From CBDCFV01 sp965261795 (GTDB lineage Bacteria; Chloroflexota; Dehalococcoidia; Lucifugimonadales; UBA3495): a stretch of DNA of 64,000 bases. Of the stretch, positions 16,981-26,704 are shown piece after piece (position 1 is the stretch's first letter; every line of letters starts with the position of its first letter). A model generated the notes under the pieces. That model had not been told where the DNA came from. It ran no database searches and saw only the letters and a list, made by a program, of their open reading frames with translations. The position numbers and the translations under genes are program-made. The stretch spans positions 4,278,001-4,342,000 of the forward strand of contig OZ253476.1 of assembly GCA_965261795.1 (NCBI GenBank), given 5' to 3'.

Positions 16981-18145
16981 ATGTTGGGGGTGGTGGTGAT
17001 GATCAGGGATAAGTACGCCGTGCGGTTGGCGCCGGAACAACGGGAAGAACTCCAGAATCTGATTCGCGTTGGGAAAAGCTCCGCCCGAGTGACCGCCAGG
17101 GCGCGGATTCTCCTCAAGAGCAACTATGGTTGGGCCGCTCCCAAGGTGGTCGAGGCCCTGGATGTGGCGTTGGGCACCGTGTACCGGATTAAGCAGCGCT
17201 TTACCGAGGAAGGGTTGGACGGGTCCCTGTGGGACCGGCGCCAGGTCAACCGGCACCGCAAGCTGGACGACCGGGGCGAAGCCCACCTCATCGCGCTGGG
17301 CTGCAGCCCAGCGCCGGAAGGCCACGACCACTGGACCCTGCGCCTGCTGGCTGGCAAGGTGGTGGAGCTGGGGTTGGCGTCCACCATGTCCTACGAGGGA
17401 GTGCGTAAACGGCTCAAAAAAACGCTCTCAAGCCCCCGTTCTGCAACGGGGCAGGCTGTGGCAGAAGCAGGAGTGGTGCATCCCCAAGGTGAGCGCCGAG
17501 TTCGTGGCCCACATGGAGGACGTGCTGGATCTGTACGCCGAGCCATATGATCCCCAGCGGCCGGTGGTCTGCTTTGACGAGACCTCCACCCAGTTGCTGG
17601 CGGAGACTCGGCCCCCACTGCCGCCCGAGCCGGGACGCCCCCTGCGGCAGGACTACGAGTACCGCCGAGAGGGCACTCGAAACCTGTTCCTAGCCTGCGA
17701 GCCGCTGGCAGGATGGCGGCAGGTGGCGGTGACCCAGCGGCGCACGATGCAGGACTTCGCCCTTCATATGCGCTGGCTGGTGGATGAAGCCTACCCGGAG
17801 GTCCCGGTGGTGCGGCTGGTCCTGGACAATCTGAACACCCACCGCCCAGCGTCGCTGTACGAGACTTTCCCGGCGGCGGAGGCCCGGCGGATTGCGAAAC
17901 GGCTGGAGTTCCACTACACCCCGAAGCACGGGAGTTGGTTGAATATGGCGGAAATCGAGTTCAGCGTACTGTCCCGCTCTTGCCTGAAGCAGCGGCTCCC
18001 CGACGAGGAGGCTCTCCGGCGGGAAACCAAGGCCCTGGTGCGGGAGCGCAACGCCGCCCGAACTGGTATCAACTGGCGGTTCAAAACCCAAGAAGCCCGA
18101 TCCAAACTTCACCGCCTTTACCCTTTTGATTCCAAAGTTGACTGA
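16981..18145 (+). pseudogene. IS630 transposase split by micro-palindrome
   Basis: Frame 1 covers the helix-turn-helix part (MIRDKYAVRLAPEQREELQN, VVEALDVALGTVYRIKQRF) up to 17427. The catalytic part continues in another frame from about 17456: CFDETSTQLL (Asp), RLVLDNLNTHRPASLYE (Asp), HGSWLNMAEIEFSVL (Glu). Between them lie 28-31 bases of GC-rich palindrome that are absent from relatives; removing about 25 bases restores the frame. Confidence 0.88.
17428..17455. repeat. Micro-palindrome insert, copy B
   Basis: It contains AAGCCCCCGTTCTGCAACGG followed by GGCAGG. The reverse complement starts CCTGCCCCGTTGCAGAACGG and aligns with copy A in istB. It sits exactly where the IS630 transposase frame breaks. 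Confidence 0.78.
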
Positions 18146-18159
18146 CTACTAGCATGGTT

Positions 18160-18666
18160 TCAATAGGGGTTCTCAAAGTGTAAATAGACTGGAGCAAGTT
18201 GGTCTATGGCGTACCAGTCTGCTACTTCTGCATCCTGGCAATAGGCCAAACGCTTGCCGATATCGCTGAGCAAGTTTCCGATTTCAACGCCCATGAATGT
18301 GGGAGAAAAGGGGGTCAGGGCATATTGGGCGTCACGGAGCTTAGCTGTCCCTCCATGGCGGTTATGTCGCTCTAGGTGCAGGAGGCCAACCGCCGCCTTG
18401 ATCAGTCCATGGTAAAACAAGCGCAGGGGATACCCTTCGGGCAGCCAAAGTTCTTCCAGGGTTTCGTGACATTGCCAGTATTGTGCTCGATTGAACTCGC
18501 GTATCGCTTGCCCAAACTTGGCCGGTGGATCGGACGCTACCGGCAAAAAAGGAGGCAATCCCTCTTGGTGCAGCAATTTTATCCAATCAAGGTCCAGTTT
18601 CTGCCTTTTCCCCTTGGCAGCATACTTGGGCAAGTCGCCAGTTGACACAGAACCTCCTTGCATCAA
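18160..18666 (-). CDS. DUF309 family protein
   Basis: 168 residues with the DUF309 hallmark HETLEELW (here QCHETLEELWLPEG) and the helix YHGLIKAAVGLLHLERHN. The family is widespread in Chloroflexota and other phyla; its function is unknown. The last 19 codons and the following 17 bases are duplicated, inverted, at 39768-39841, directly upstream of the SagB-type gene. That suggests the DUF309 and SagB genes were once neighbours and an IS630-associated rearrangement moved this gene. Confidence 0.88.
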   Translation of the reverse strand: MMQGGSVSTGDLPKYAAKGKRQKLDLDWIKLLHQEGLPPFLPVASDPPAKFGQAIREFNRAQYWQCHETLEELWLPEGYPLRLFYHGLIKAAVGLLHLERHNRHGGTAKLRDAQYALTPFSPTFMGVEIGNLLSDIGKRLAYCQDAEVADWYAIDQLAPVYLHFENPY

Positions 18667-18782
18667 GCCTAATGTACCAGTCCATCTTGTCTTGATTTGT
18701 GTCTTCTACCCCCTGATGTCGGTCGGGACAATACCGTTACACGGCCCAGGAGCAGGCGCTCGCTAGGCCCATTTTGATGCCC

Positions 18783-19388
18783 TTAGCGTTGCGACGTGGT
18801 CAGGACCAACGTTACGCTCCGAGCGGCAGCGGAGCCCAAGGATTTTCCCGATGCCTCCTGTTCCAAGCGTACTCCTTCGGCCACGGCATCGTAGACGGCC
18901 AGACCGATCAGATTGCCTACCAGGGTGGATCTGCCGCCTACTGATAAAAGACGCCACCGCCGGTGGAGGCTACGACCATCGCGTCCAAGGAAGTCCCACT
19001 AGCCGTTGACCCTCCCTCGGTCTTTACCCCGGCCTCGAACAACTCCAGAGTTTTAGCCACCGTGGCGAGGGGGGCCGATAGCCAGAGCGGCCACTTAGGT
19101 CTCCCCTTCGACGTAGGTCGCCACCTGGATCCGATCGTGGTCCAGGCGCCGGTGATCAGGCCCACGACCGGGTCGCTGATCCCCAGGGCCCGGGCTCGTT
19201 CCCGGACGAAGGCTCTGGGTCTACGAAGGGCGTACTCCCGCTGCTCAGGGTCAGCCGGCACTCCCGCGCTGAGGATATGGCTGGTCTCTTAGAGGTCGCC
19301 CCCCTACTGAAGAGCTAACCACCTGGAGCGGGACTCCGACGCCACCCAGAAGCCCTCGCTATCCACCTTGAGCGAGACGCCGTTCATG
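18783..19388 (-). pseudogene. cbiZ: Adenosylcobinamide amidohydrolase-like (CbiZ) remnant
   Basis: Three pieces in different frames read in order on the minus strand: MNGVSLKVDSEGFWVASESR; ALGISDPVVGLITGA with STASGTSLDAMVVASTG; and GRSTLVGNLIGLAVYDAVAE. The middle and last blocks resemble CbiZ, which removes the aminopropanol side chain during cobinamide salvage. There are stops after LALQ (about 19308) and FYQ (about 18940), so the gene is dead. The family assignment is from memory of motifs and is only moderately secure. Confidence 0.5.
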
Positions 19389-19520
19389 CCGATGTTTATA
19401 TCCCGCCTCCGATCATAACCTCCCCTCCCTCAGCAGGTAATGGCCCTGTAAGGCGAACTCATCGAAAAATCCGTTATTGCCCGGACCAATCGTTTTCCTG
19501 CCCAATAAGAAAGTCGCCCT

Positions 19521-19669
19521 TAGTACTACAGCCGCAGATGGTCGCTTGGAGTGTTGGGCGGTCTTGAAAATCGTAACGTCTAGCTACGGCCAACGTCTCT
19601 GCTCTCAATGAAACTAAGCTTATTTGAGGCCGAAAGCACCGAGTCAGTGTTAGTGCGGCTGTAGTACTA
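19521..19669. mobile_element. 149-bp MITE, family 1 copy 1
   Basis: Perfect 16-base terminal inverted repeats TAGTACTACAGCCGCA, with no coding capacity. A TA at each tip fits an IS630/Tc1-type transposase. A relative with the same ends but unrelated-looking interior is at 32811-32971, and one end alone at about 26578. Confidence 0.85.
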
Positions 19670-19990
19670 GTAGACCAACATCCTTGAAACGATGGGTGTG
19701 GAATGCCAGATTGCTCGGCGATTGTCTCCATAAGCCCGGTATGGCCAGAGAAGGGCCCTGTACCAATCAACCCATCATCACAAAGATTTCGAACCACTAG
19801 GGAAATAAGAACACTCTTGATAAGTCGTGCGGTTCTGGCATCGCAGTATCTGAAATCGTGGTTTCCGGAGACTTGCTCAGAGATTCCCAATGGCGTTGAC
19901 CGTAATCACCTTCCCACATAGACTATCGCCGAATAGTGCAGGGCCATATTGCCGGAATCAAACTATGTGACCAAGAAGTGGAGCATTGAC
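19670..19990. other. Intergenic, no gene seen
   Basis: About 320 bases between the MITE and the TPR gene. Short frames exist without ribosome sites. Confidence 0.5.
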
Positions 19991-20701
19991 ATGAGCCGTA
20001 AAAAAGCAGCCAAGGCGAGGCAAAGAGCCATTTATTGGCTGGAGCGTGGAAACGTAGACCGGGCCATCGTCAACTACGACCGTGCCATATTGCTGGACCC
20101 GAGTTTTGTTCCTTCTTACTACAATAGAGGTACTGCCTTCCGGATGAAGGGAATGGTCGACCGCGCCCTCGAGGATTACGATCAGGCCATCATGAAAGAC
20201 CCGCGATACTGGATGGCCTACGCCAATCGGGGTGCTCTCTGGTTGAACCAGCGTGAATATGATCAGGCCATAAACGATCTCGACCGTGCTATCGAAATCA
20301 ACCCCAGTGCATCGGAACCCTATTACTTGCGGGGCTCGGCGAGGGTCGGAAAAAAGCAATATGCCGAGGCTGTTTCCGATTGCGATATGTTATTGCAGCT
20401 GGATCCTACTTTCCCTGACGCATACCATAGTCGAGGTAGGGCATCGATTTTCGAAGGAGAATTCGACCGAGCCATCCAGGATCTCGATCATGCTGCTTGC
20501 TTAGACCCCAAAGATGCGGGCGTCTATATCGACCACGCTATTGCTTGGCACTGGAAAGGAGATCACGACCAAGCTTTAAGGGACTGCGATCGAGCTATTG
20601 AGCTTGACCCAGAGAATGGCTTAGCCCAGATGAATAAGGGTAGCGTGTTGGTGAGCAAAGGACAGTTCGAACTGGCCATTGCAATTTACGATCGAGCCTT
20701 A
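19991..20701 (+). pseudogene. TPR-repeat protein, 5' part (interrupted by IS5)
   Basis: About 237 residues of tandem tetratricopeptide repeats (for example ALEDYDQAIMKDPRYWMAYA, AINDLDRAIEINPSASEPYY), probably a cytoplasmic protein-interaction scaffold. I start at ATG 19991 (GGAG 9 bases upstream) rather than 19949. IS5 inserts at codon Leu in IYDRAL; removing it and one TTA target copy joins to 21578 in frame (EQHCYVGNLYLSEV), giving a 332-residue protein. Confidence 0.85.
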
Positions 20702-20762
20702 GAGCCTGTTTACGATCTTTGGAATACGTTAAGTTGAGACTATTACCAAAGGAGGGGTAAGC

Positions 20763-21566
20763 ATGTCTCATTCCTATCCCAGCGACATCAGCCGGGAGCA
20801 ATTCGCCCGGATTCTGCCGACGCTGGAGTTGGTCCGGCGCCGGACCAAGCCCCACACCGTGGACCTGTACGACGTTTTCTGCGGGGTGTTGTACCTCCTG
20901 AAAAGCGGCTGCCAGTGGCGCATGCTGCCTGCGGACTTCCCCGATTGGCGCACCTGCTACAAGTATTTCCGGCAATGGAGCGAGCGGCCCGGCCCGGATG
21001 AGGATTCCATTCTGGAGCAGGTCTTAAAAAAAATGGGTTGGCGAGGCCCGCCCTCGTGGAAACGGGGGAATGGACGGAAAGAGCGGACCAGCTTTTGTAT
21101 CGTGGACTCCCAGAGCGTGAAGAACACTGACAGCGCCGGGAACAAGGGCTATGACGCGGGCAAGAAGGTGTCCGGAATCAAGCGCCACATCGCGGTGGAC
21201 ACGCAGGGGTTGCCCCACGCGATCCACCTAACCACGGCCAACGTGACCGACCGGGCCGGGGCCTTGGCGATGTTTGACCGGCACCGGGATGGCCTCAACC
21301 AAGTGCAGAACGTGCTGGTGGATGGAGGCTACACCGGGAAGCCCTTTGTCGCTGGGGTGTGAAGCCTGTTGGGAGCCGCGGTGGAAGTGGTGAAACGCAA
21401 CGAACTGCACACCTTCGTGGTGCTGCCGAAGAGATGGGTGGTGGAGCGGTCTTTCGCTTGGCTGGAGAAGTGCCGCCGGCTCTGGAAGAACTGCGAACGA
21501 AAGCTCAATACCAGCCTGCAAATGGTGGTTCTCGCCTTCGCAACGCTAATCCTGAAGAGATTGTAA
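20763..21566 (+). pseudogene. IS5 transposase with internal stop
   Basis: A DDE transposase: DUF4096-type N-terminus (REQFARILPTLELVRRRT, CQWRMLPADFPDWRTCYKYF), Asp in SFCIVDSQSVKNTD, Asp in VLVDGGYTGKPF, then after a TGA at 21360-21362 the remaining VEVVKRNELHTFVVLPKRW and ERSFAWLEKCRRLWKNCER. A GC-rich palindrome (21044-21068, Pro-Pro-Ser-Trp-Lys-Arg-Gly in this frame) occupies the variable stretch before NGRKERTSF. Confidence 0.9.
21044..21068 (+). repeat. Micro-palindrome insert, copy D
   Basis: AGGCCCGCCCTCGTGGAAAC followed by GGGGG. It matches copy C (49265-49287, AGCCTGCCCTCGTGAAAACG) at most positions and occurs inside the IS5 transposase gene. Whether it is a pure insertion or a replacement is less certain here than in copies A-C. 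Confidence 0.65.
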
Positions 21567-21577
21567 ACAGGTTCTTA

Positions 21578-21865
21578 GAACAGCATTGCTATGTCGGAAA
21601 TCTCTATCTCTCGGAAGTCGCAGAAGGAAGAAGCGACGACTCCATTCCGATCTGCCTAACTTACGACGCGGAACTCTCGTCCCTCTTCGTTGGCATGTTC
21701 CAGTCGCTGAGGGGAATTTGCCGTATCGATGAATTGGGTGGGGAGATTCTGGCTAACCTTCCTTTCCCACCGAATTCCCGGAACATCCATTTCTGCTGGG
21801 CGGATCCTCTCTCACAAGCCCTCTATGGCGACAAGCTCCTTTCAGTGAACCGTAACAACCGGTGA
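21578..21865 (+). pseudogene. TPR-repeat protein, 3' part
   Basis: The continuation of the gene at 19991, in frame after removal of IS5 (EQHCYVGNLYLSEVAEGRSD ... YGDKLLSVNRNNR). No TPR signature is seen in this part; it is presumably a C-terminal capping region. Confidence 0.7.
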
Positions 21866-22555
21866 GCTTGTCGAGCATGACAAGCTCACCGGACGCATTG
21901 AACGCTCCGCTTATCTCGGGGAGGCACCGAATGGACCGCATTCCGTTGTGGTTTTCGGCGATATGGCGATCATCAGCTATCCCGAGCGTCGGGGGCTCAT
22001 CTTCCACAACCTCGTGCCGAATCCATGATCGGTTGGAGGCAGCGCGACTGCCAACCTGAGTTGCTATTAATCCACCTAACCGGACAAAAACAAGAGCGTT
22101 CATTAGACAGACACAATCGCAACGGAGAACGCAGGTACTCGTGGGCGGTCGGACTAGGAGGCAGTTGACCAGGAAGGTAGTTAAGGGGATAGCGTGTGCG
22201 TCTAAAGAACCTTCGTGATTAGGTTTACCCTGGCTCTATAGTCACTCTCTGGTCCCACTCCGTGGGCGAAGGCCTGTTCCAAGCTATGATACAGACTTGC
22301 CGGCAACGGGAAGTACGACCATCAGGCCCCTGGCGATCCAGCGGGGGCTTTTGTTTTTGCCTGACCGCCGTTACCTCTGATTGCTTTAGAGGGCGTTTGA
22401 TTATCCCGACCGGCACCCAACCGTAATTCCAGCGTAGCCGGGAATCGACTGTCTAGGGTCTGAAGCGCCGTCGACATCATAGAAATCTTGAAAGGCGTGA
22501 ACAGCCTGGCCTACTGTGTCAGGATTCACACACACTTCGCATTCTGGCCGGTTGA
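21866..22555. other. Intergenic, possible truncated gene at right
   Basis: About 690 bases with no supported gene. On the minus strand at 22401-22555 a frame reads ECEVCVNPDTVGQAVHAFQD and could be the C-terminus of a gene cut by the IS21-like insertion at 22556; the product is unknown. Confidence 0.4.
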
Positions 22556-22666
22556 TGTGTAAACGGCGGAGGTAAAGTGGGCCGTGCGGGCGGAAGATTG
22601 CTGAGTATCGGCGACTGAATACTGTACCGCCCGCCATCATTCATAGGGTTGTAGCCGACCCCGTGG

Positions 22667-24183
22667 ATGGTGCCAGGGATGTACCAAGTGAAATCGTATC
22701 TACGGGTCCGACGGGCGGTGATGGTGGATGGGATGAGCATACGGGAGGTCTCCCGGGTGTTCGGGTTGCACCGGGGACACGGTGCGCAAGATTCTGGCCT
22801 ACTCAGTGCCTCCGGGCTACCGGCGGCAGATTCCGCCCCGACGTCCTAAGCTGGCGCCCTTCACCGGCGTCATCGACCAAATCCTGGTAGACGACCTCAG
22901 GCGTCCCAGGAAGCAGCGCCACACAGCCCAGCGGATCTTCCAGCGACTCAGGGGCGAGCATGGGTTCGGCGGCCAGTACACCATAGTCAAGGACTACGTA
23001 AGGGAGCATCACCGCCGGTCGCAGGAGATGTTCGTGCCCCTGTCCTATCCGCCGGGCCAAGCCCAGTGCGACTTCGGCGAGGCCCTGGTGGTCATCGGCG
23101 GTGTGGAGCAGAAGGCCCACTGCTTCGTCATCGACCTGCCCCACAGCGACGGCTGCTTCGTCAAGGCCTACCCGGCCGAGACTACCGAGGCCTTCCTGGA
23201 CGGACATGTCTCAGCATTTGCCTTCCTGGGTGGGATCCCCCGGAGCATCCTCTACGACAATACCAAGCTGGCGGTGGCGAAGATACTGGGGGATGGGCGT
23301 CGCCAGCGCACCCGCGCCTTTACTGAGCTTCAGTCCCATTATCTGTTTGAGGACCGGTTCGGGCGTCCCGGCAAGGGCAACGACAAGGGAAAGGTGGAGG
23401 GGATGGTGGGCTACGTGCGCCGCAACTTCCTGGTGCCCATCCCGTCCTTCGACAGCTTTGATGCCTTGAATGCCTTCCTGGAGCGGCGTTGCCTGGAGCG
23501 GATGGGCGCCAGGCTGCGGGGCCACACCGAGACCATCGGGCAGCGTATGGAGCGGGACCTGGAGGCGCGCTGATGCCGTTGCCCGCGGTGCCCTACGATG
23601 CCTGTGAGAAGCAGGCGGGCCGGGTGAGTTCCCTCTCGCTGGTCAGATACCGGACCAACGACTACTCGGTGCCGGTGGCCTACGGGCACCGCGACGTACT
23701 GGTAAAGGGCTACGTCGATGCAGTGGTCATCAGTTGCGGGACTGAGATCATCGCCAGACACTCTCGCTCCTACGAGAGAGAGACGACTTCGTCTACGACC
23801 CCATCCACTACCTGCCGCTATTGGAGAGGAAGCCGGGCGCCCTGGACCAGGCCGCTCCCCTGCAGGCGTGGGATTTGCCCGAAGAGTTCGGGACGCTGCG
23901 GCGTTTGTTGGAATCCCACATGGGACGGCGGGGCAAACGGGAGTTCGTGCAGGTGCTCCGGCTGCTGGAGACCTTCTCTCAGCAGGAGGTGCATAGAGCG
24001 GTCAGGGACGCCATCAGGCTGGGGGCGCTGAGCTTCGACGCGGTGAAGCACTTGGTGCTGTGCCGGCTGGAGGGACGGCCGCCACGCCTTGACCTGGAGT
24101 TGTACCCCTACCTGCCCAGGGTGAGGGTCGGCACCACATCCGCCAAGGAATATATGACACTCCTGTCGGGGAGGGCAGCATGA
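22667..24183 (+). pseudogene. istA: IstA-like transposase, three frameshifts
   Basis: The parts in order: MYQVKSYLRVRRAVMVDGMS (helix-turn-helix, frame lost at about 22770 where one extra G follows CACC); HFVRKIL-type continuation from 22782 with QCDFGEALVVIGG, ILYDNTKLAV and GKGNDKGKVEGMVGYVRR (DDE core) to a TGA at 23571-23573; and the C-terminal region DLPEEFGTLRRLLESHMGRR. Comparison with copy 2 places further frameshifts at about 23565 and 23775. Confidence 0.88.
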
Positions 24184-24961
24184 GCCAGCGATCCACATTG
24201 CTCTTGGAACATCACCTGAAGGAGCTGAAGCTGCCCAGCTTCCTGAGGGAGTACGGGAAGATGGCCGCCCAGTGCGCCGCCGAGAATGTGGACCACCCTG
24301 AATACCTGCTCCGACTCGTCGAACTGTAACTCATCGACCGCCATCAGCGCATGGTGGAGCGGCGGATCCGGGCCGCCCGATTCCCTGCGGTGAAGAGTCT
24401 GGACACCTTCGACTTCCCGGCCATCCCCTCGGTGAACAAGGCCCTGGTGATGGAACTGGCACGGTGTGAGTACATCGAGCGCCGGGAGAACGTCATCGCC
24501 GTCGGCAACAGCGGCACCGGCAAGACCCACGTGGCCTTGGGCTGAGGCTGGCCGCCTGCCAGCGCGGGATGTCTGTGGGTTTCACCACCGCCGCCGCCCT
24601 GGTGCATGAGATGATGGAGGCCAAGGACGAAAGGCGCCTGCTGAACTTACAGCGGCAACTGTCCCGGCTCAACCTGCTGATCATCGACGAACTGGGCTTC
24701 GTGCCATTGTCCCGTACCGGGGCCGAACTCCTCTTCGAGGTCTTCTCTCAGCGCTATGAGCGAGGATACACCCTGGTCACCACCAACCTCCCTTTCGACG
24801 AGTGGACCGAGGTCTTCGGATCGGAGCGTCTCACCGGAGCGTTGCTGGACCGCCTCACCCACCACGTCCACATCTTGGAGATGAATGGCGAGGGCTACCG
24901 GCTGAAGCACAGCCGGGAGAGCGCCGCCTCGCAAGCTCCAGAGAAGCCGGAAGACGCATAA
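24180..24961 (+). pseudogene. istB: IstB-like ATPase, stop and frameshift
   Basis: It starts in a 4-base overlap with istA. STLLLEHHLKELKLPSFLRE, then a TAA at about 24327-24329, Walker A GNSGTGKTHV, a frameshift at about 24541 relative to copy 2, and Walker B NLLIIDELGFVPL in the last frame. Confidence 0.88.
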
Positions 24962-25128
24962 CGCACTGTCAACGCTGCCCCCCTCCTGCTCCTGTAACGT
25001 CGCCACCCCGACTGATTCACTGCAGACAGTCATCAGGCCGGTGGTACACGGTTACTCCGCCACAGTGGCATGTTATCGCGACGCCCTTGACACAGGATAG
25101 CCTAATTGTCCTTTTTCTTAAATAAATG

Positions 25129-25353
25129 TTAAAACCAAGTTGACTGAGTACTAGCAGCGTCGACCGTTGCCTGAATGTCGGACGCTTCAGTGGGAGTTGG
25201 GGGAGGTGCAAGGGGCGAGGGGGTCGGCGTGGGTGTAGCCATAGGCGTGTCTGTCGCCGTCGGCGGTGCGGACTCGCAGGCGGAGAGTGCAAGCGCAAGG
25301 AGCGTCAGGGCAAGAACCACCTGTGTCCGCAAGGTGAGGAGCCTCCAGCTCAA
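25129..25353 (-). pseudogene. Lipoprotein N-terminus cut by an IS630 end
   Basis: A bacterial lipoprotein signal (hydrophobic VVLALTLLALALSAC, lipobox LALSAC) is followed by a Pro/Thr linker (TPMATPTPTPSPLAPPP) and about 20 residues. The last few codons and the stop lie in the lone IS630-type end CAAGTTGACTGAGTACTAGC at 25135-25155, so the mature domain is lost. Confidence 0.7.
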
Positions 25354-25933
25354 ACAGTAGCGGCCAGTCTAGCAGGGTGTGACACGTCGTCCCGTCTCTG
25401 AACGGAATAGGTCCAAGACGAACCTCAAGACGAAGGTTCTTGATTTTGTCCAGTTCGGTGGGGCTTATAGGGGCGCTCACACATGAGAGCCCCTATAATG
25501 TCAAACAGCGTCGCCGGTGGACCAAGCGAACCCAACAAGCACTCCGTAGACGATTCAGGCGTGGAGATTGCAACGGGTGACCCCGCCAGGCGGCCTCTAC
25601 CTTCGTGGACTCGCGCGCGAAGGCGTCGCCCTACGGCGGGAGATCCTGCGAGTCCTGACGCGTCTGCGCTCGCAATCTGGCCTCGCGCCGGTTGATTTCA
25701 CTCGCTACACGACGATGCTCAGCTAGGGGCGCGGCCCGGTTGGGCGCCTGGGATCTACAGACGTCCTGGCGCAGGAGGATGCGCTACTCACTTCTCCGCC
25801 CGAGCGGACGTGCGTAGCTAGGCGTGCATCGGCGGTGAGAAACGCCTAGACTCCGTGCAGCCCAGCAACTGCATGGGGAACGGTTCTGCCATGCGTGCGT
25901 CGGTTCTATTAAGTCTCACCGGAAAGGACGGCA
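25354..25933. other. Intergenic, no supported gene
   Basis: About 580 bases. At 25570-25725 a plus-strand frame reads GGLYLRGLAREGVALRREIL and ends MLS-stop, like the tail of a small helical protein, but without a start. The peroxiredoxin promoter should be near 25870-25920. Confidence 0.4.
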
Positions 25934-26395
25934 ATGATGGAAACTTACATCGGAAAGACGATTTCCGATTTCACACTTCAGTCCAGCGATGGACAGACGA
26001 TATCCCTTAGCAGTCTTCGCGGACAAAAGGTCCTGCTGTACTTCTTCACGAGTCCGGGCGGTGGTAACTGAACCCGCATGGCTCTTGGGTACCGAGAGCA
26101 TGCTGCCGAGTTCACCGAGAAGAACGTCGTGCTGTTCGGAATCCATGACGGAAGCTTGGATGCTGCACGCCAGTGGGTCGAGAAAGAGCAGCTTCCGTTC
26201 GCGGTCCTGAACGACCCTGATCGACGAGTAGGCATTGAGCTAGGCATGTCCGCTCTCGATGGAGAGAGGTACGTCAAAGACCCGTCAGACGGGAAAAGGC
26301 CCGCAGTTGTCATCGACGAACACAGTGTGATCTGCGAGTGGGAACCCGACATGAACCACACCGATCAGATTGCAAAGTTACTGGAGCGTCTGTAG
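25934..26395 (+). CDS. Peroxiredoxin-like protein with in-frame UGA at catalytic position (candidate selenoprotein)
   Basis: One frame runs from ATG 25934 (upstream GGAAAGGA) to TAG 26393-26395, 153 codons, interrupted only by TGA at 26069-26071 (codon 46). The thioredoxin fold of the AhpC/TSA family is evident: IGKTISDFTLQSSDGQTISL, LLYFFTSPGGGN-[UGA]-TRMALGYREHAAEF, NVVLFGIHDGS, LPFAVLNDPDRRVG, PAVVIDEHSVIC. In ordinary relatives the peroxidatic Cys is followed by Thr-x-x-Ala, so the UGA sits precisely on that Cys. A stable hairpin starts 4 bases after the UGA (26076-26103). Two readings are possible: selenocysteine insertion, as in known PrxU-type selenoproteins, or a TGC/TGT-to-TGA nonsense mutation. 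No other lesion is present. No sel genes are in the window. Confidence 0.75.
26076..26103 (+). promoter_or_regulatory. Bacterial SECIS-like hairpin
   Basis: GCATG pairs with CATGC and, after one bulged G (26081), CTCTTGG pairs with CCGAGAG (one T-G wobble) around loop GTA (26089-26091). That is 12 pairs, with the apical loop 17 bases after the UGA and a G as the first loop base. This agrees with the published general rule for bacterial SECIS elements (loop about 16-37 bases after UGA, G among the first two loop bases). Confidence 0.6.
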
Positions 26396-26704
26396 GACGA
26401 CCTCAACGGTGCGGGCTTTTCGACTGTTGCCCGCCCTTGTGCAGCCGGCAAAACGGGGTTCAGCCTGGACTGTGGCTTAGCAGGCCGATGAAGAACATGT
26501 CGAGGGCGGCGAGACCCTAAACTAAAGCCACGGTAGGATCTACATTTCGAGGGTCTTGAAGACTACCGAAAGGACCCTAATACTACAGCGGCAGATCAGT
26601 AGCAGGTCTCTTCTTGATCGTCGGCGCTACCTTACCATTCCAGTTTTGGGGCTGTTACAATTAGCCCCGCAACCCCAAACTAACGAAACTTTTGGAGAGT
26701 AACC
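26396..26704. other. Intergenic with one MITE end
   Basis: No gene. TAATACTACAGCGGCAGAT at about 26578-26596 matches the terminal repeat of the 19521 and 32811 MITEs. A matching opposite end is not clear (a weak candidate is near 26647-26664). Confidence 0.5.

Larger units (their letters stand above)
16901..18152 (+). mobile_element. IS630-family element
   Basis: Imperfect terminal repeats CTAGTAGTGAGTCAACTTTG (left, 16901) and, read inward, CTAGTAGTCAGTCAACTTTG (right, ending 18152) bound a single transposase gene, with TA at each edge as expected for IS630 target duplication. A lone copy of the right end lies at about 25135-25155. Confidence 0.88.
20702..21574 (+). mobile_element. IS5-family element
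   Basis: 873 bp with terminal repeats GAGCCTGTTTACGATCT (left) and, inverted, GAACCTGTTTACAATCT (right), flanked by TTA duplications (20699-20701 and 21575-21577). It interrupts the TPR gene cleanly. A fragment of a second copy lies at 47632-47914. Confidence 0.9.
22556..25094 (+). mobile_element. IS21-like element, type 2, copy 1
   Basis: Tips TGTGTAAACGGCG (left) and, inverted, TGTGTCAAGGGCG (right) bound istA and istB homologues. The left 150 bases and the right ~60 bases match copy 2 at 43134-45389. Both genes are broken by frameshifts. Confidence 0.85.

Noticed and set aside
21360..21362. Selenocysteine or programmed readthrough in the IS5 transposase
   Set aside because: Relatives do not have Cys there; it is a plain nonsense mutation in a dead transposase.
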